Origin: Tissierellales bacterium
GTDB taxonomy: Bacteria; Bacillota; Clostridia; Tissierellales; JASKZW01
Reading direction: 5' to 3'
Assembly (NCBI GenBank): GCA_030152145.1
Contig: JASLIL010000018.1
Span: forward strand, 1-64,000
DNA length: 64,000 nucleotides
Shown here: in pieces, positions 35,980 to 44,522 of the stretch
Layout of the letters: each line of letters starts with the position of its first letter
Position numbering within the stretch: position 1 is the stretch's first letter
Program-made: the position numbers and the translations under genes
Notes under the pieces: generated by a model
The model's input: the letters and a program-made list of their open reading frames with translations, nothing else
What the model was told of the DNA's origin: nothing
The model's database searches: none

Positions 35980-37131
35980 ATGTTACTTTTAAAAAATGGA
36001 AGAATATACACTGGAGAAGGAGATATTATTGAGAGAGGGGACATAGTCTTAGATGGCGGCAAGATAGTGGAAATAGGCCAGGATCTTTCAGGCCATGAAA
36101 GCATAGACCTAGAGGGTAGAAATGTCTATCCAGGATTTATAGAGGCTCATTGCCATCTGGGTATGTGGGAGGAAGGTATGGGCTTTGAAGGCAGTGATGG
36201 CAATGAAATGGTAGACCCTGTTACTCCAGAACTTCGTGCCATAGATGCCATAAACCCTATGGACCAAGGTTTTGAAGATGCCTACAAGGCAGGGGTAACA
36301 ACTGTTGTTACAGGGCCAGGATCAGCCAATGTTATAGGAGGTATGTTTGCAGCCATAAAAACCTTTGGAAAGCGAGTAGACAGTATGATTCTTAAGGAGC
36401 CAGTAGCCATGAAGATAGCCTTTGGTGAAAATCCTAAAAGGGTATATATGGACCAGAAAAAATCGCCTATAACTAGAATGGCCAATGCATCAATTCTAAG
36501 GGAGAATCTTTTTAAGGCTAGGATCTATGCAGACAAGAAAAAAGCAGCTGGGGGAGATCTGGAAAAATATCCAGAATTTAATATGAAGATGGAGGCCCTA
36601 GAAAAGGTAATAAACAAGGAAATACCTCTTAAGGCCCATGCCCACAGAGCAGATGATATATTTACAGCTCTTAGGATAGCCAAGGAGTTTGACCTTGACA
36701 TAAGCCTAGACCACTGTTCAGAAGGACATCTTATAGTTGATGAGCTGGAAAAAGAGGCCAGGGACTGTATCGTTGGTCCAACCTTAACAAATAGGTCTAA
36801 AATAGAGGTGAGAAATAAGACCTTTAAGACTCCGGCCATACTAAATAAGGCAGGAATAAGAATAGCCATAACAACAGATGCACCAGTTATCCCCATAGAG
36901 TACCTGCCTCTTTGTGCAGGCCTAGCTTCTAGATCAGGCTTAGATGAAATGGAAGCCTTAAAGGCCATAACCATAAATCCAGCAGAAATTGTAGGTATAT
37001 CAGAAAGAGTGGGTAGTATTAAGGTAGGTAAGGATGGAGACCTGGTAGTTTATGATGGAAATCCACTAAAGGACATAGATAGTAGGGTTTTTATGACTAT
37101 AATAGATGGAAATATAGTTTATAGAAATTAA
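35980..37131 (+). CDS. Amidohydrolase-superfamily metalloenzyme, second intact copy
   Basis: This 383-residue enzyme belongs to the same imidazolonepropionase/prolidase-like group as the two proteins of the opp operon and has an intact metal site. HCH follows PGFIEA near residues 57-59, His occurs in LKAHAHRADD and in LDHCSEG, and Asp occurs in TTDAP. The C-terminal NPAEIVGISERVGSIKVGKDGD motif is conserved. It would hydrolyse an amide or peptide-like bond in the cytoplasm; the substrate is unknown. It sits between tex and an NAD-kinase-like gene with gaps of 16 and 13 bases, far from the peptide operon. Different regulation from its paralogues is therefore likely. The ribosome site is AGGAGGG. 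Confidence 0.87.
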   Translation: MLLLKNGRIYTGEGDIIERGDIVLDGGKIVEIGQDLSGHESIDLEGRNVYPGFIEAHCHLGMWEEGMGFEGSDGNEMVDPVTPELRAIDAINPMDQGFEDAYKAGVTTVVTGPGSANVIGGMFAAIKTFGKRVDSMILKEPVAMKIAFGENPKRVYMDQKKSPITRMANASILRENLFKARIYADKKKAAGGDLEKYPEFNMKMEALEKVINKEIPLKAHAHRADDIFTALRIAKEFDLDISLDHCSEGHLIVDELEKEARDCIVGPTLTNRSKIEVRNKTFKTPAILNKAGIRIAITTDAPVIPIEYLPLCAGLASRSGLDEMEALKAITINPAEIVGISERVGSIKVGKDGDLVVYDGNPLKDIDSRVFMTIIDGNIVYRN

Positions 37132-37144
37132 AGGAGTGATAGAT

Positions 37145-38257
37145 TTGAGACTAGGACTTGTAGTAAACCCAATAGCAGGTATGGGTGGTAGAGTAGGCCT
37201 AAAGGGAACAGATGGCCAGGAAATTTTAGAAAAGGCCAGAAAATTAGGAGCCAAGGAAGAGGCACCTTTAAAGGCCAGAAGAGCCTTGGAGCCTCTTTTA
37301 GAAATAAAGGATCAACTGACCATAGTAGCAGCTGCTGGAGATATGGGAGAGAAAGAGGCAGCAGACCTGGGTTTTAAGCTTGAAGTAGTTGGAGATCCTA
37401 AGGATAGAACTACAATGGAGGATACTATAGCCATAGCCAAAGATATAGCCAGCAGGGACATAGATCTTTTAATGTTTGCTGGTGGTGATGGTACTGCTAG
37501 AAATATCTATACAGCTGTTGGAGAGTCTATAGCTGTTATTGGAATACCAGCAGGAGTTAAAATTCACTCTGGAGTTTTTGCTAATCATCCAAAGGCTGCT
37601 GGAGAAGTGGCCCTACAGTTTTTAAGGGGAGATGCTATAGACTTAAAGTCCAAGGAGGTTATGGACATAGATGAAGAAAAATTTAGGGATGGTCAGGTAA
37701 TGGCTAGACTTTTTGGCTATATGAACACACCTTTTATTCCCCAGCTAGTACAGACTCAAAAAGCTGGTAGCATAGAGGGAGAAGAAGCATCAATAGAAGG
37801 AATTAGCTACAGGATAGTTGATGATATGAAGGAAGATACCTACTATATAGTTGGATCTGGTACAACAACTAGGCCTATAATGGAAAAGCTAGGTCTTGAT
37901 AATACGCTTTTAGGTGTAGATATAGTAAAGAACAAGCAGTTGGTAAAAAAAGACTGTAATGAAGAAGATATTTTAAGTATTATAGGAGACAATAAGGCCA
38001 AGATTATAGTAACAGTTATAGGTGGTCAAGGCTATCTATTTGGTCGTGGTAACCAGCAGTTAAGTAAAAGAGTGGTTGAAAAAGTGGGCAAGGAAAATAT
38101 AATCATAGTGGCAAGTAAGAGGAAGCTTTTAGAGCTAGCCAAAAAGCCTCTATTAGTAGACTTTGGAGACCCAGATTTCAATGAGAACTTTAGCGGCTTT
38201 ATGATGGTAAGAACCTCCTATACAGATGAGGCAGTTTATAAGGTAAAAGGAGTTTAA
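37145..38257 (+). CDS. ATP-NAD kinase-like (AcoX/NAD_kinase family) protein
   Basis: The 370-residue protein starts with LGLVVNPIAGMGGRVGLKG and contains FAGGDGTARNIY, the GGDGT nucleotide-binding motif of NAD kinases and diacylglycerol kinases. Length and the N-terminal motif fit the AcoX-like branch rather than canonical NadK of about 280 residues. Activity on NAD is not proven for many of these. The start is TTG 37145, nine bases after AAAGGAG; a GTG at 37136 overlaps that site and is rejected. It ends the tex operon, just before the ribU promoter. Confidence 0.8.
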   Translation: MRLGLVVNPIAGMGGRVGLKGTDGQEILEKARKLGAKEEAPLKARRALEPLLEIKDQLTIVAAAGDMGEKEAADLGFKLEVVGDPKDRTTMEDTIAIAKDIASRDIDLLMFAGGDGTARNIYTAVGESIAVIGIPAGVKIHSGVFANHPKAAGEVALQFLRGDAIDLKSKEVMDIDEEKFRDGQVMARLFGYMNTPFIPQLVQTQKAGSIEGEEASIEGISYRIVDDMKEDTYYIVGSGTTTRPIMEKLGLDNTLLGVDIVKNKQLVKKDCNEEDILSIIGDNKAKIIVTVIGGQGYLFGRGNQQLSKRVVEKVGKENIIIVASKRKLLELAKKPLLVDFGDPDFNENFSGFMMVRTSYTDEAVYKVKGV

Positions 38258-38260
38258 GCT

Positions 38261-38288
38261 TTGACAAAAAAGAAAACTATTGTATAAT
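38261..38288 (+). promoter_or_regulatory. Promoter of the FMN riboswitch-ribU unit
   Basis: TTGACA (38261-38266) and TATAAT (38283-38288), 16-base spacer, about 20 bases before the riboswitch. Confidence 0.85.
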
Positions 38289-38308
38289 ATAATTAGAAAA
38301 TAAATAAG

Positions 38309-38422
38309 ATCTTCAGGGCGAGGTGTAATTCCTCACCGGCAGTAATAGTCTGCGACCCTAGTTATCTAGGTTGAATTGGTGCAACTCCAATACCGACAGT
38401 TAAAGTCTGGATGAAAGAAGAT
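38309..38422 (+). promoter_or_regulatory. FMN riboswitch (RFN element)
   Basis: The element has the conserved RFN parts in order: P1 strand ATCTTC (38309-38314), AGGGCGAGGTG, TTCCTCACCGGC, a variable hairpin, GCGACCC, TTGAATTGGTGCAACTCCAA, TACCGACAGT, and the closing P1 strand GAAGAT (38417-38422). It senses FMN and here precedes a riboflavin transporter gene, as in many Firmicutes. Confidence 0.97.
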
Positions 38423-38443
38423 GGAATAAGCTTTATTTACCAC

Positions 38444-38510
38444 GCCCCGAGTATTTTTATACTTGGGGCTTAATTATTTCTAAATCCCTGAAGAAATAAT
38501 TAATTGGAGG
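38444..38510 (+). promoter_or_regulatory. Riboswitch expression platform with two successive hairpins
   Basis: Hairpin 1 is GCCCCGAGTAT (38444-38454), loop TTTT, ATACTTGGGGC (38459-38469), followed by the weak U-tract TTAATTATTTC. That tail is also the left arm of hairpin 2, TTAATTATTTC (38470-38480) with GAAATAATTAA (38493-38503), which ends three bases before the ribU ribosome-binding site GGAGGG. Confidence 0.65.
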
Positions 38511-38516
38511 GTTTTT

Positions 38517-39122
38517 ATGTATACTTTAAGAAAGGAAGATTTCACAACCAGAACTATGGTAAAGATTTCAGTCCTTGCAGTAATAGCTTTTATACTTATG
38601 TTGGTTGACTTTCCACTATGGTTTGCACCACCATTTCTAAAATTTGACATATCTGACCTACCAGCACTTCTAGGATCCTTTGCTATGGGACCGATGGCTG
38701 GAGTAATAGTACAGTTTATGAAAAACATTTTAAAGCTAGTAGTAAGTGGTTCAGGTACAGGGGGAGTAGGAGAGCTTTCAAACTTTGTAGTAGGAAGTAT
38801 TTTCACCTATACAGCAGGCTATATCTACTACAAGAACAAGACTAAAAAATCAGCAGCCATAGGCCTTACGGTAGGCACCCTGGTTATGACAGTAGTAATA
38901 TCAATAGTTAACTATGTATTTATGATACCTTTTTATGCCAAAGTCTTTGGTATGCCCCTAAACAGCATTGTGGAAATGGGTATGAAGGTTAATAGGTATG
39001 TAACTGATTTTAAGTCACTGATAGTTTTTGCAGTTTTTCCCTTTAATCTGCTAAAGGGAATTATAGTAAGTATTATAACCATGCTAATATATAAAAGAGT
39101 TTCACCTATTTTACATGATTAA
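38517..39122 (+). CDS. ribU: Riboflavin ECF transporter substrate-binding subunit
   Basis: This 201-residue membrane protein has about six hydrophobic segments and RibU features: the N-terminal VKISVLAVIAFILM helix, FDISDLPALLGSFAMGP and the Lys-rich cytoplasmic loop. It binds riboflavin and works with the shared EcfAA'T module encoded elsewhere. The FMN riboswitch upstream independently supports the substrate. The ribosome site is TTGGAGGG and a strong terminator follows. No riboflavin synthesis genes are nearby, so uptake may be the main source. Confidence 0.95.
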   Translation: MYTLRKEDFTTRTMVKISVLAVIAFILMLVDFPLWFAPPFLKFDISDLPALLGSFAMGPMAGVIVQFMKNILKLVVSGSGTGGVGELSNFVVGSIFTYTAGYIYYKNKTKKSAAIGLTVGTLVMTVVISIVNYVFMIPFYAKVFGMPLNSIVEMGMKVNRYVTDFKSLIVFAVFPFNLLKGIIVSIITMLIYKRVSPILHD

Positions 39123-39123
39123 T

Positions 39124-39158
39124 AAAAGGCTGCCTTCTAATATGAGGCAGCCTTTTTT
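39124..39158 (+). terminator. Terminator after ribU
   Basis: AAAAGGCTGCCT and AGGCAGCCTTTT arms around TCTAATATG, then a T-run; it starts directly after the stop codon. Confidence 0.92.
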
Positions 39159-39197
39159 ATTATTCTAAATTTTAAGTTTTCCCTATAGATAGATTAA

Positions 39198-39226
39198 TTG
39201 TAGAACTAGAAATGAAGTGATATAAT
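39198..39226 (+). promoter_or_regulatory. Promoter of the tsaE-tsaB-rimI-tsaD operon
   Basis: TTGTAG (39198-39203) and TATAAT (39221-39226), 17-base spacer, 30 bases before tsaE. Confidence 0.6.
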
Positions 39227-39255
39227 GAAGAAAGAATATTAGAGAGGTTGATAGG

Positions 39256-39714
39256 ATGTACGAGATTTTTATAGATAACTTAGATGAAATGGAGAAATTT
39301 GGTCTTAGATTTGGTAGACTCCTAAGGTCGGGAGATATTGTTTCTATGAATGGAGACCTAGGCACAGGCAAGACTACCCTTACTAAGTCTATAGGCCTAG
39401 GCCTGGATGTAGAAGACTATATAACCAGTCCTACCTTTGCCCTTATAAATGTATATGATGGTAGATTCCCAGTCTATCACTTTGATGTCTATAGACTTGA
39501 GAATATAGAGAGTCTAGATGATCTGGGTTTTGATGAGTATTTTTATTCAGCTGGAGTTAGCCTTATAGAGTGGGGAGATATGATTGAAGAATTTCTTCCC
39601 AGTGAAAGAATTAATCTATCTATAGAAAAGGGCCAGGATTTGGATACTAGAATAATTAGGGTCTTTGGAGATTCAAAAAGAGCAAGAGAAATAGTTAAGG
39701 AGTTGAAGGGATAA
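39256..39714 (+). CDS. tsaE: tRNA t6A biosynthesis ATPase TsaE
   Basis: The 152-residue P-loop protein has Walker A GDLGTGKTT, TSPTFALINVY and YHFDVYRL, all typical of TsaE (YdiB/YjeE). It supports the TsaB-TsaD complex in making threonylcarbamoyladenosine at position 37 of ANN-decoding tRNAs. The stop and the tsaB start overlap as TAATG. All four genes of the operon are joined by such one-base overlaps, so they are translationally coupled. Confidence 0.96.
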   Translation: MYEIFIDNLDEMEKFGLRFGRLLRSGDIVSMNGDLGTGKTTLTKSIGLGLDVEDYITSPTFALINVYDGRFPVYHFDVYRLENIESLDDLGFDEYFYSAGVSLIEWGDMIEEFLPSERINLSIEKGQDLDTRIIRVFGDSKRAREIVKELKG

Positions 39715-40406
39715 TGAAGATACTAGGTATAGATACTTCTACTATGGCCTCTAGTTGTGCCTTGGTGGAAGATGGTAGTTTGGTAGGAGAGGTTTTTTAC
39801 AAGCAGGATATGAGCCATTCTGAAAATTTAATCCCTATGATAAATACAGTACTAAGGGCTACAGGAAATACTATAGAGGATATAGATCTTTTTGCTGTTG
39901 CCAATGGTCCAGGTTCCTACACTGGCCTTAGGATAGGCTTGGCTACTATGAAGGCTTTTAGCCATAGCCTTAAGAAACCTATTGTTTCTGTTTCCACCTT
40001 AGAGGCCTTGGCTTTCAATGGATATGGGGCAGAGATAATAGTTCCTATGATAGATGCCAGAAGAGATAGGGTCTATGCTGGGGTTTTTAAGTCAGGAGAG
40101 GATGGCTTAGAGACTGTATTGGAGGAAGAAATTTATGAGGTGGAGAGCCTATGTGATTTCTTAAAGCCTTATTCCAGGGTTTTATTCCTGGGTAATGGAT
40201 ATTCAGCCTATAGGGAAGTATTTGATGAAAGACTTGATAACTTTTACCTGGCTTCATTGGCTAGCCTTGATTGCAGGGCTAGTTCGATAGCCTTCTTGGC
40301 AGAGGCCTACCATAGGTCTGGCCTAAGTGAGGATTACTTTAGTTTAGCTCCTAGGTATTTTAGGGAAACCCAGGCTCAAAGAGAGCTTAGAAAGAAGGAA
40401 AGGTAA
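39714..40406 (+). CDS. tsaB: tRNA t6A biosynthesis protein TsaB
   Basis: The 230-residue protein has the ASKHA-fold N-terminal motif ILGIDTSTMASSCAL and the diagnostic GPGSYTGLRIGL. It is the inactive paralogue that scaffolds TsaD in the t6A complex. Its length is typical. It overlaps tsaE and rimI by one base on each side. Confidence 0.96.
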   Translation: MKILGIDTSTMASSCALVEDGSLVGEVFYKQDMSHSENLIPMINTVLRATGNTIEDIDLFAVANGPGSYTGLRIGLATMKAFSHSLKKPIVSVSTLEALAFNGYGAEIIVPMIDARRDRVYAGVFKSGEDGLETVLEEEIYEVESLCDFLKPYSRVLFLGNGYSAYREVFDERLDNFYLASLASLDCRASSIAFLAEAYHRSGLSEDYFSLAPRYFRETQAQRELRKKER

Positions 40407-40864
40407 TGGATCTTGTAATTAGGAGGATGGAGGAAAGAGATATAGACTCTGTAGTCCATATAGAAAATAGGGTCTATAATACTCCTTGGTCCAGAAGGTC
40501 TTTTGAAATGGAAGTTTCAGAAAATAAGTTGGCCAGGTACTTTGTGGCAGAATTAGATAATAGGCTAGTGGCCTATGCAGGTATTTGGCTTATTGTAGGA
40601 GAGGTTCATATTACTAATATAGCTGTAGATCCAGACTATAGGGGAAGGGGAATATCAAATTATCTGATGGAGAGAATGATAGATGAGGCGAGATCTATGA
40701 ATTGCTTTGCCATGACCCTAGAAGTTAGAGTAGGAAATTTTACAGCTCAAAATCTATATAAGAAGTATGGTTTTAAAGAGGCTGGTATAAGACCAAAGTA
40801 CTATGCAGATAGTGGTGAAGATGCTATTATTATGTGGAAGAACTTTGAGGATGAGGTGGAATAA
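40406..40864 (+). CDS. rimI: Ribosomal-protein-alanine N-acetyltransferase RimI-like
   Basis: The 152-residue GNAT protein carries the acetyl-CoA motif [14 protein letters not shown] and a C-terminal [19 protein letters not shown] segment typical of RimI. RimI acetylates the N terminus of ribosomal protein S18. Its place between tsaB and tsaD is the common Firmicute order and supports the name. The substrate is inferred from family and context. Confidence 0.9.
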   Translation: MDLVIRRMEERDIDSVVHIENRVYNTPWSRRSFEMEVSENKLARYFVAELDNRLVAYAGIWLIVGEVHITNIAVDPDYRGRGISNYLMERMIDEARSMNCFAMTLEVRVGNFTAQNLYKKYGFKEAGIRPKYYADSGEDAIIMWKNFEDEVE

Positions 40865-41877
40865 TGAAGGAAGATATTATAACTCTTGCTATAGAGTCAT
40901 CTTGTGATGAGACGTCTGTAGCAGTTTTAAGAAATGGAAGGGATGTTTTAAGTAATATAATCTCTTCTCAGATAGAGATACACAAGCAGTTTGGAGGAGT
41001 AGTTCCTGAGATTGCATCAAGAAAACATATAGAAAATATAAATCCTATAATAGAGGAGGCCTTGATGGAGGCTGGTCTTGGTTTTGAAGATCTGGACATA
41101 GTAGGGGTTACCCATGGACCAGGTCTAATAGGAGCACTTTTAGTTGGCCTGTCTTCAGCTAAGGCCATATCCTATGCCCTGGATATACCCTTAGTAGGCG
41201 TAAATCATATAGAGGGTCATGTCTGTGCTAACTATATAGAGCATAAGGATTTGAAACCACCCTTTATATCACTTATAGTATCTGGGGGACATACCTATTT
41301 AGTAGAGGTAAAGGACTACACAGACTATGAATTAATAGGCAGGACCCGTGATGATGCAGCAGGAGAGGTCTTTGATAAGGTGGCTCGTGCTATAGGTTTA
41401 GCCTATCCAGGTGGACCTATGATTGACAAGTTGGCTAAAAAGGGCAATAAGGATGCCATAGATTTTCCAAGGGTAATGCTTGATGAAGACAGCTATGACT
41501 TTAGCTTTAGTGGCCTAAAGACTTCTGTCTTAAATTATTTAAACAAGATGAGGCAAAATGGAGAGGATATAGTTGTAGAGGATGTGGCTGCTTCTTTCCA
41601 GGCGGCAGTTATAGAGGTTTTGGTTAAGAAGGCTATAAGATTGGCCAAGGAAAAGAAGCTTGATAAGATCGTTGTATCAGGTGGGGTAGCAGCAAATAGT
41701 GGTCTTAGAAATCTTCTAGAAGCTGAAGCCAAGAAGGAGGCTATAGAGGTTTATTATCCATCTATAGTTTTATGTACTGATAATGCAGCTATGATAGGTT
41801 CTAGTGCCTACTACAATTATAGGGCAGGTAAAACTTCAAACTATAATTTAAGAGCCGTACCGAATTTGGGCTTATAG
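40864..41877 (+). CDS. tsaD: tRNA N6-threonylcarbamoyltransferase TsaD
   Basis: The 337-residue ASKHA enzyme transfers threonylcarbamoyl to A37 of tRNA. Visible motifs are [14 protein letters not shown], the metal-binding [26 protein letters not shown] and the C-terminal CTDNAAMIG. Its length is normal. It is the final gene of the t6A operon; its stop codon lies in the terminator stem. Confidence 0.97.
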   Translation: MKEDIITLAIESSCDETSVAVLRNGRDVLSNIISSQIEIHKQFGGVVPEIASRKHIENINPIIEEALMEAGLGFEDLDIVGVTHGPGLIGALLVGLSSAKAISYALDIPLVGVNHIEGHVCANYIEHKDLKPPFISLIVSGGHTYLVEVKDYTDYELIGRTRDDAAGEVFDKVARAIGLAYPGGPMIDKLAKKGNKDAIDFPRVMLDEDSYDFSFSGLKTSVLNYLNKMRQNGEDIVVEDVAASFQAAVIEVLVKKAIRLAKEKKLDKIVVSGGVAANSGLRNLLEAEAKKEAIEVYYPSIVLCTDNAAMIGSSAYYNYRAGKTSNYNLRAVPNLGL

Positions 41878-41900
41878 AGTGGGAAACCACTCTATTTTTT
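41874..41900 (+). terminator. Terminator of the t6A operon, containing the tsaD stop
   Basis: ATAGAGTGG (41874-41882), loop GAAA, CCACTCTAT (41887-41895), then a T-run. The stop codon at 41875-41877 is in the stem. Confidence 0.92.
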
Positions 41901-41906
41901 TATAAA

Positions 41907-41930
41907 AAAATAGGCCCTAGGGCCTATTTT
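41907..41930. terminator. Bidirectional terminator between tsaD and the PepSY gene
   Basis: A perfect 24-bp palindrome with arms AAAATAGGCC and GGCCTATTTT around CTAG, flanked by A and T runs on the two sides, between convergent genes. Confidence 0.8.
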
Positions 41931-41973
41931 AAAATATAACTTTTTAAAAGACATTAAATATATTATAAGTACA

Positions 41974-42282
41974 TTATTTTTGATCGGAACTAACTACTTC
42001 ACCAGTAGCTTCATTTACGTCTACAAAATAAGTAATTCCTTCTTTTTGGAATTTAGTTTGATAAACCTTCTCTCCATTAACAGTAGCCTTTTCTAGCTTA
42101 ATGAAAAGTACATCATCTGGAGTGAAATCGAATTCCTTAGCAGCTATTTCTCTAGCTTCATCTAGGGAAATTTTTTGACCTGAATCACTGCTGCCTCCAC
42201 CTTTGTTGCCTCCGCCGCCACATCCTACTAGAGTCATAGCTAGTGACAATACTAGAATGGTAATAAGTAAACGCTTTTTCAT
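41974..42282 (-). CDS. PepSY-domain lipoprotein
   Basis: The 102-residue protein has a lipoprotein signal (MKKRLLITILVLSLAMT) with lipobox LVGC, a Gly/Ser-rich spacer and one PepSY domain (about 38-100: ISLDEAREIAAKEF, YFVDVNEATGEVV). PepSY proteins are extracytoplasmic and often modulate proteases, though no partner is known here. The start is the ATG at 42282 with GGAGGGATG upstream. An in-frame start 14 codons earlier has no ribosome site and would spoil the signal peptide. Confidence 0.85.
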   Translation of the reverse strand: MKKRLLITILVLSLAMTLVGCGGGGNKGGGSSDSGQKISLDEAREIAAKEFDFTPDDVLFIKLEKATVNGEKVYQTKFQKEGITYFVDVNEATGEVVSSDQK

Positions 42283-42304
42283 TATAACATCCCTCCTTAT
42301 ATCT

Positions 42305-42334
42305 ATTTTACCACAGAATTGCAAGATTAATCAA
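42305..42334 (-). promoter_or_regulatory. Promoter of the PepSY lipoprotein gene
   Basis: On the minus strand TTGATT (42334-42329) and TAAAAT (42310-42305) have an 18-base spacer. A hairpin ACAATA-T6-TATTGT lies upstream at 42351-42368. Confidence 0.55.
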
Positions 42335-42391
42335 AGTTTTTTGAAAATTAACAATATTTTTTTATTGTCTATAAATCAACTCCTATAGAAA

Positions 42392-42418
42392 GAGGAATAG
42401 GATTTTATCCTATTCCTC
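42392..42418 (-). terminator. Terminator overlapping the ABC-F stop codon
   Basis: GAGGAATAGGA and TCCTATTCCTC arms around TTTTA. On the minus strand it continues into TTTCTAT, a modest U-tract. The stop codon at 42410-42412 is inside. Confidence 0.65.
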
Positions 42419-44317
42419 AGTTACTTCTATCCATTCATCGTAAAGCAGATCTAGCTTGGCTTGATTCTCTTCTCTTTTTTGTCCAACTTCCAAGACCCTG
42501 TCTGGATTTGAATATATATCTTCCTGGCAAAGTAGACTATCATATTCTTCTATGGCCAGTTCAAGCTCTGAAATCTCAGCCTCTAGTTTCTCCAGGGCCT
42601 TTTTCTCCTTCTTAAGCTGGGCCTTTAATTCCTTTTCCTTTTTTCTGTCAAGCTTTATCTGGGTTTTGGTCTTGCCTTCCTCTAACTCCACAGGCTTTTC
42701 AGCCTCTTTCTTCTTCTTTATATAGTAGTCATAGTTACCTAAAAACTCCTGGCTGCCCTGGGGAGTAAGTTCAATAATCCTATGGGCTACAGAGTTTAGG
42801 AAATACCTGTCATGAGATATAACCAGTAGGGTTCCCTCATAGTCATTTAAGGCATCCTCTAAAATCTCCTTGGAGTCAATGTCCAGGTGGTTTGTAGGCT
42901 CGTCCATTAGAAGAAAGTTAGCATCAGATAGCATCATCTTTAAAAGTGCTAATCTACCACGTTCTCCACCACTTAAATCCTTGATTTCCTTAAATATATC
43001 ATCACCTACAAAGAGAAATTTAGATAAAACACTTCTCAGCTGATAGTGGGTAAAGTGTGGGTTGTCATCCCAGATCTCATCAAGAACAGTTTTCTCTACA
43101 TCTAGATTGGTCTGCTCCTGATCAAAATACCCTATATTAACCTTATGGCCCAGGTGAATTTCTCCACTAGAATTTGGTATCTGACCTAGAATCATTTTAA
43201 AGAGACTGGTTTTTCCTACTCCGTTTCCACCAATCAAACCTACTTTTTCACCTCTGTAGATATTAAAGCTAGCATTTTCAAAAAGAGGGCCATCCTCAAA
43301 AACTCTTGAAACATCTTCTATGGCTAGAACATCTCTACCAGATTTTACCTTAGGCGTAAATTTAAGTTGGGTTTTCTTGGCTTCTGTAGGCTCCTCAATA
43401 CGATCAATCTTATCCAGAAGTTTCTGCCTAGCCTGAGCCTGCTTTATATACCTACTGCCTCCATAATTAGAGAATCTTTCTATGATTTCCTTTTGTCTTT
43501 CAATCTCCTTCTGCTGGTCAGAAAACTGTTTTTTTAGGACCTCTAGGTCCTTTTTTCTCTGCCTCATATACCTGCTATAATCTGTGTTATAGATCTTAAG
43601 ATTAGAGTTTTCAATCAAGAAAATTCTATTTACTACATTGTCAAGAAAGTATCTGTCATGAGATATAATAAGACAGGCACCCTTGTAGTCATTTAAAAAT
43701 AACTCCAACCAGTTTATGGCCTCTATGTCTAAGTGGTTGGTAGGCTCATCCAGTAAAAGAATATCAGGCTTTTGTAAAAGAAGTTTGGCAAGGGATAGAC
43801 GGGACTTCTGTCCACCACTTAGGATATTAACTTCCTTTGAAAGGTCCTCCTCCTTAAAGCCTAGGCCCTTTAGAGTTCCCTTTATTTCTGAATCTATAGC
43901 ATATCCATTTCTATTGTTAAACTCTTCTGTTACCCTAGAGTATCTATTCATTATATCTTCTAGCTCAGGACTATCTTCCTCCTTAAAGCTAGAGATCTTA
44001 AGTTCTAGTTCCCTTAGTTCTTTTTCCATTTTTAAAAGATCTTCAAAAGCCTCCATGCATTCATCATAGATGGTTTTTTCACTCTCTATATTGGTATGTT
44101 GCTCTAAATATCCGATTTTAAAATCTTTTCTTAAATATAATTCTCCATCTGTTTTAGGCTCTTGTCCAGATATTATATCTAAAAGAGTAGTTTTTCCAGA
44201 GCCATTATTTCCTATAACCCCGATTTTATCTCCACTTTCTACAGTAAAACTTATATCTTTTAAAATATAATCTACAATATATGCCTTAGACAGATTGCTA
44301 CTTGAGAGGACTATCAT
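42410..44317 (-). CDS. ABC-F family ATPase (YdiF/Uup-like)
   Basis: The 635-residue soluble protein has two ABC domains and no membrane segment. Walker A motifs are GNNGSGKTT near 38 and GGNGVGKTS near 363; signatures are LSGGQKSRL and LSGGERGRL. The linker (about 240-330) is the charged P-site tRNA interaction motif region. The C-terminal 90 residues form a Lys/Glu-rich coiled coil. ABC-F proteins act on the ribosome, in translation factor or antibiotic-protection roles. The long C-terminal coiled coil favours the housekeeping YdiF/Uup type, but a resistance role cannot be excluded. It is monocistronic. Confidence 0.92.
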   Translation of the reverse strand: MIVLSSSNLSKAYIVDYILKDISFTVESGDKIGVIGNNGSGKTTLLDIISGQEPKTDGELYLRKDFKIGYLEQHTNIESEKTIYDECMEAFEDLLKMEKELRELELKISSFKEEDSPELEDIMNRYSRVTEEFNNRNGYAIDSEIKGTLKGLGFKEEDLSKEVNILSGGQKSRLSLAKLLLQKPDILLLDEPTNHLDIEAINWLELFLNDYKGACLIISHDRYFLDNVVNRIFLIENSNLKIYNTDYSRYMRQRKKDLEVLKKQFSDQQKEIERQKEIIERFSNYGGSRYIKQAQARQKLLDKIDRIEEPTEAKKTQLKFTPKVKSGRDVLAIEDVSRVFEDGPLFENASFNIYRGEKVGLIGGNGVGKTSLFKMILGQIPNSSGEIHLGHKVNIGYFDQEQTNLDVEKTVLDEIWDDNPHFTHYQLRSVLSKFLFVGDDIFKEIKDLSGGERGRLALLKMMLSDANFLLMDEPTNHLDIDSKEILEDALNDYEGTLLVISHDRYFLNSVAHRIIELTPQGSQEFLGNYDYYIKKKKEAEKPVELEEGKTKTQIKLDRKKEKELKAQLKKEKKALEKLEAEISELELAIEEYDSLLCQEDIYSNPDRVLEVGQKREENQAKLDLLYDEWIEVTEE

Positions 44318-44522
44318 ATACTACCTCCTAACCTTGATATAGTTCTATTTTATCAGAGAATAAACTTTCTTAAAAGGACTTTAAGAGGTCCTAGAAAAAT
44401 CTTCCTATAAAATACGCCATAAACTTACTTAACTGATATAATATAGGGGAATAATAATTTCAAAATTACTAATAAAAGAAATATTCAATCAATAGAATAT
44501 GATTATAGGGGAAGGTGTTGTT

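Noticed and set aside
36525..36974. 149-residue open frame antisense to the third amidohydrolase
   Set aside because: Complete overlap with a well-supported gene; no ribosome site and no domain.
43716..44270. Two adjacent open frames antisense to the ABC-F gene
   Set aside because: Ser-rich shadow translations of the Walker region; no initiation signals.
42410..44317. ABC-F protein as an antibiotic-resistance gene
   Set aside because: The long C-terminal coiled coil and isolated housekeeping setting favour the YdiF/Uup type; resistance cannot be claimed from this sequence alone.
44499..44522. Earlier ATG start for the first collagenase that might supply a leader
   Set aside because: There is no ribosome site before it and the added residues (MIIGEGVV) do not form a signal peptide.
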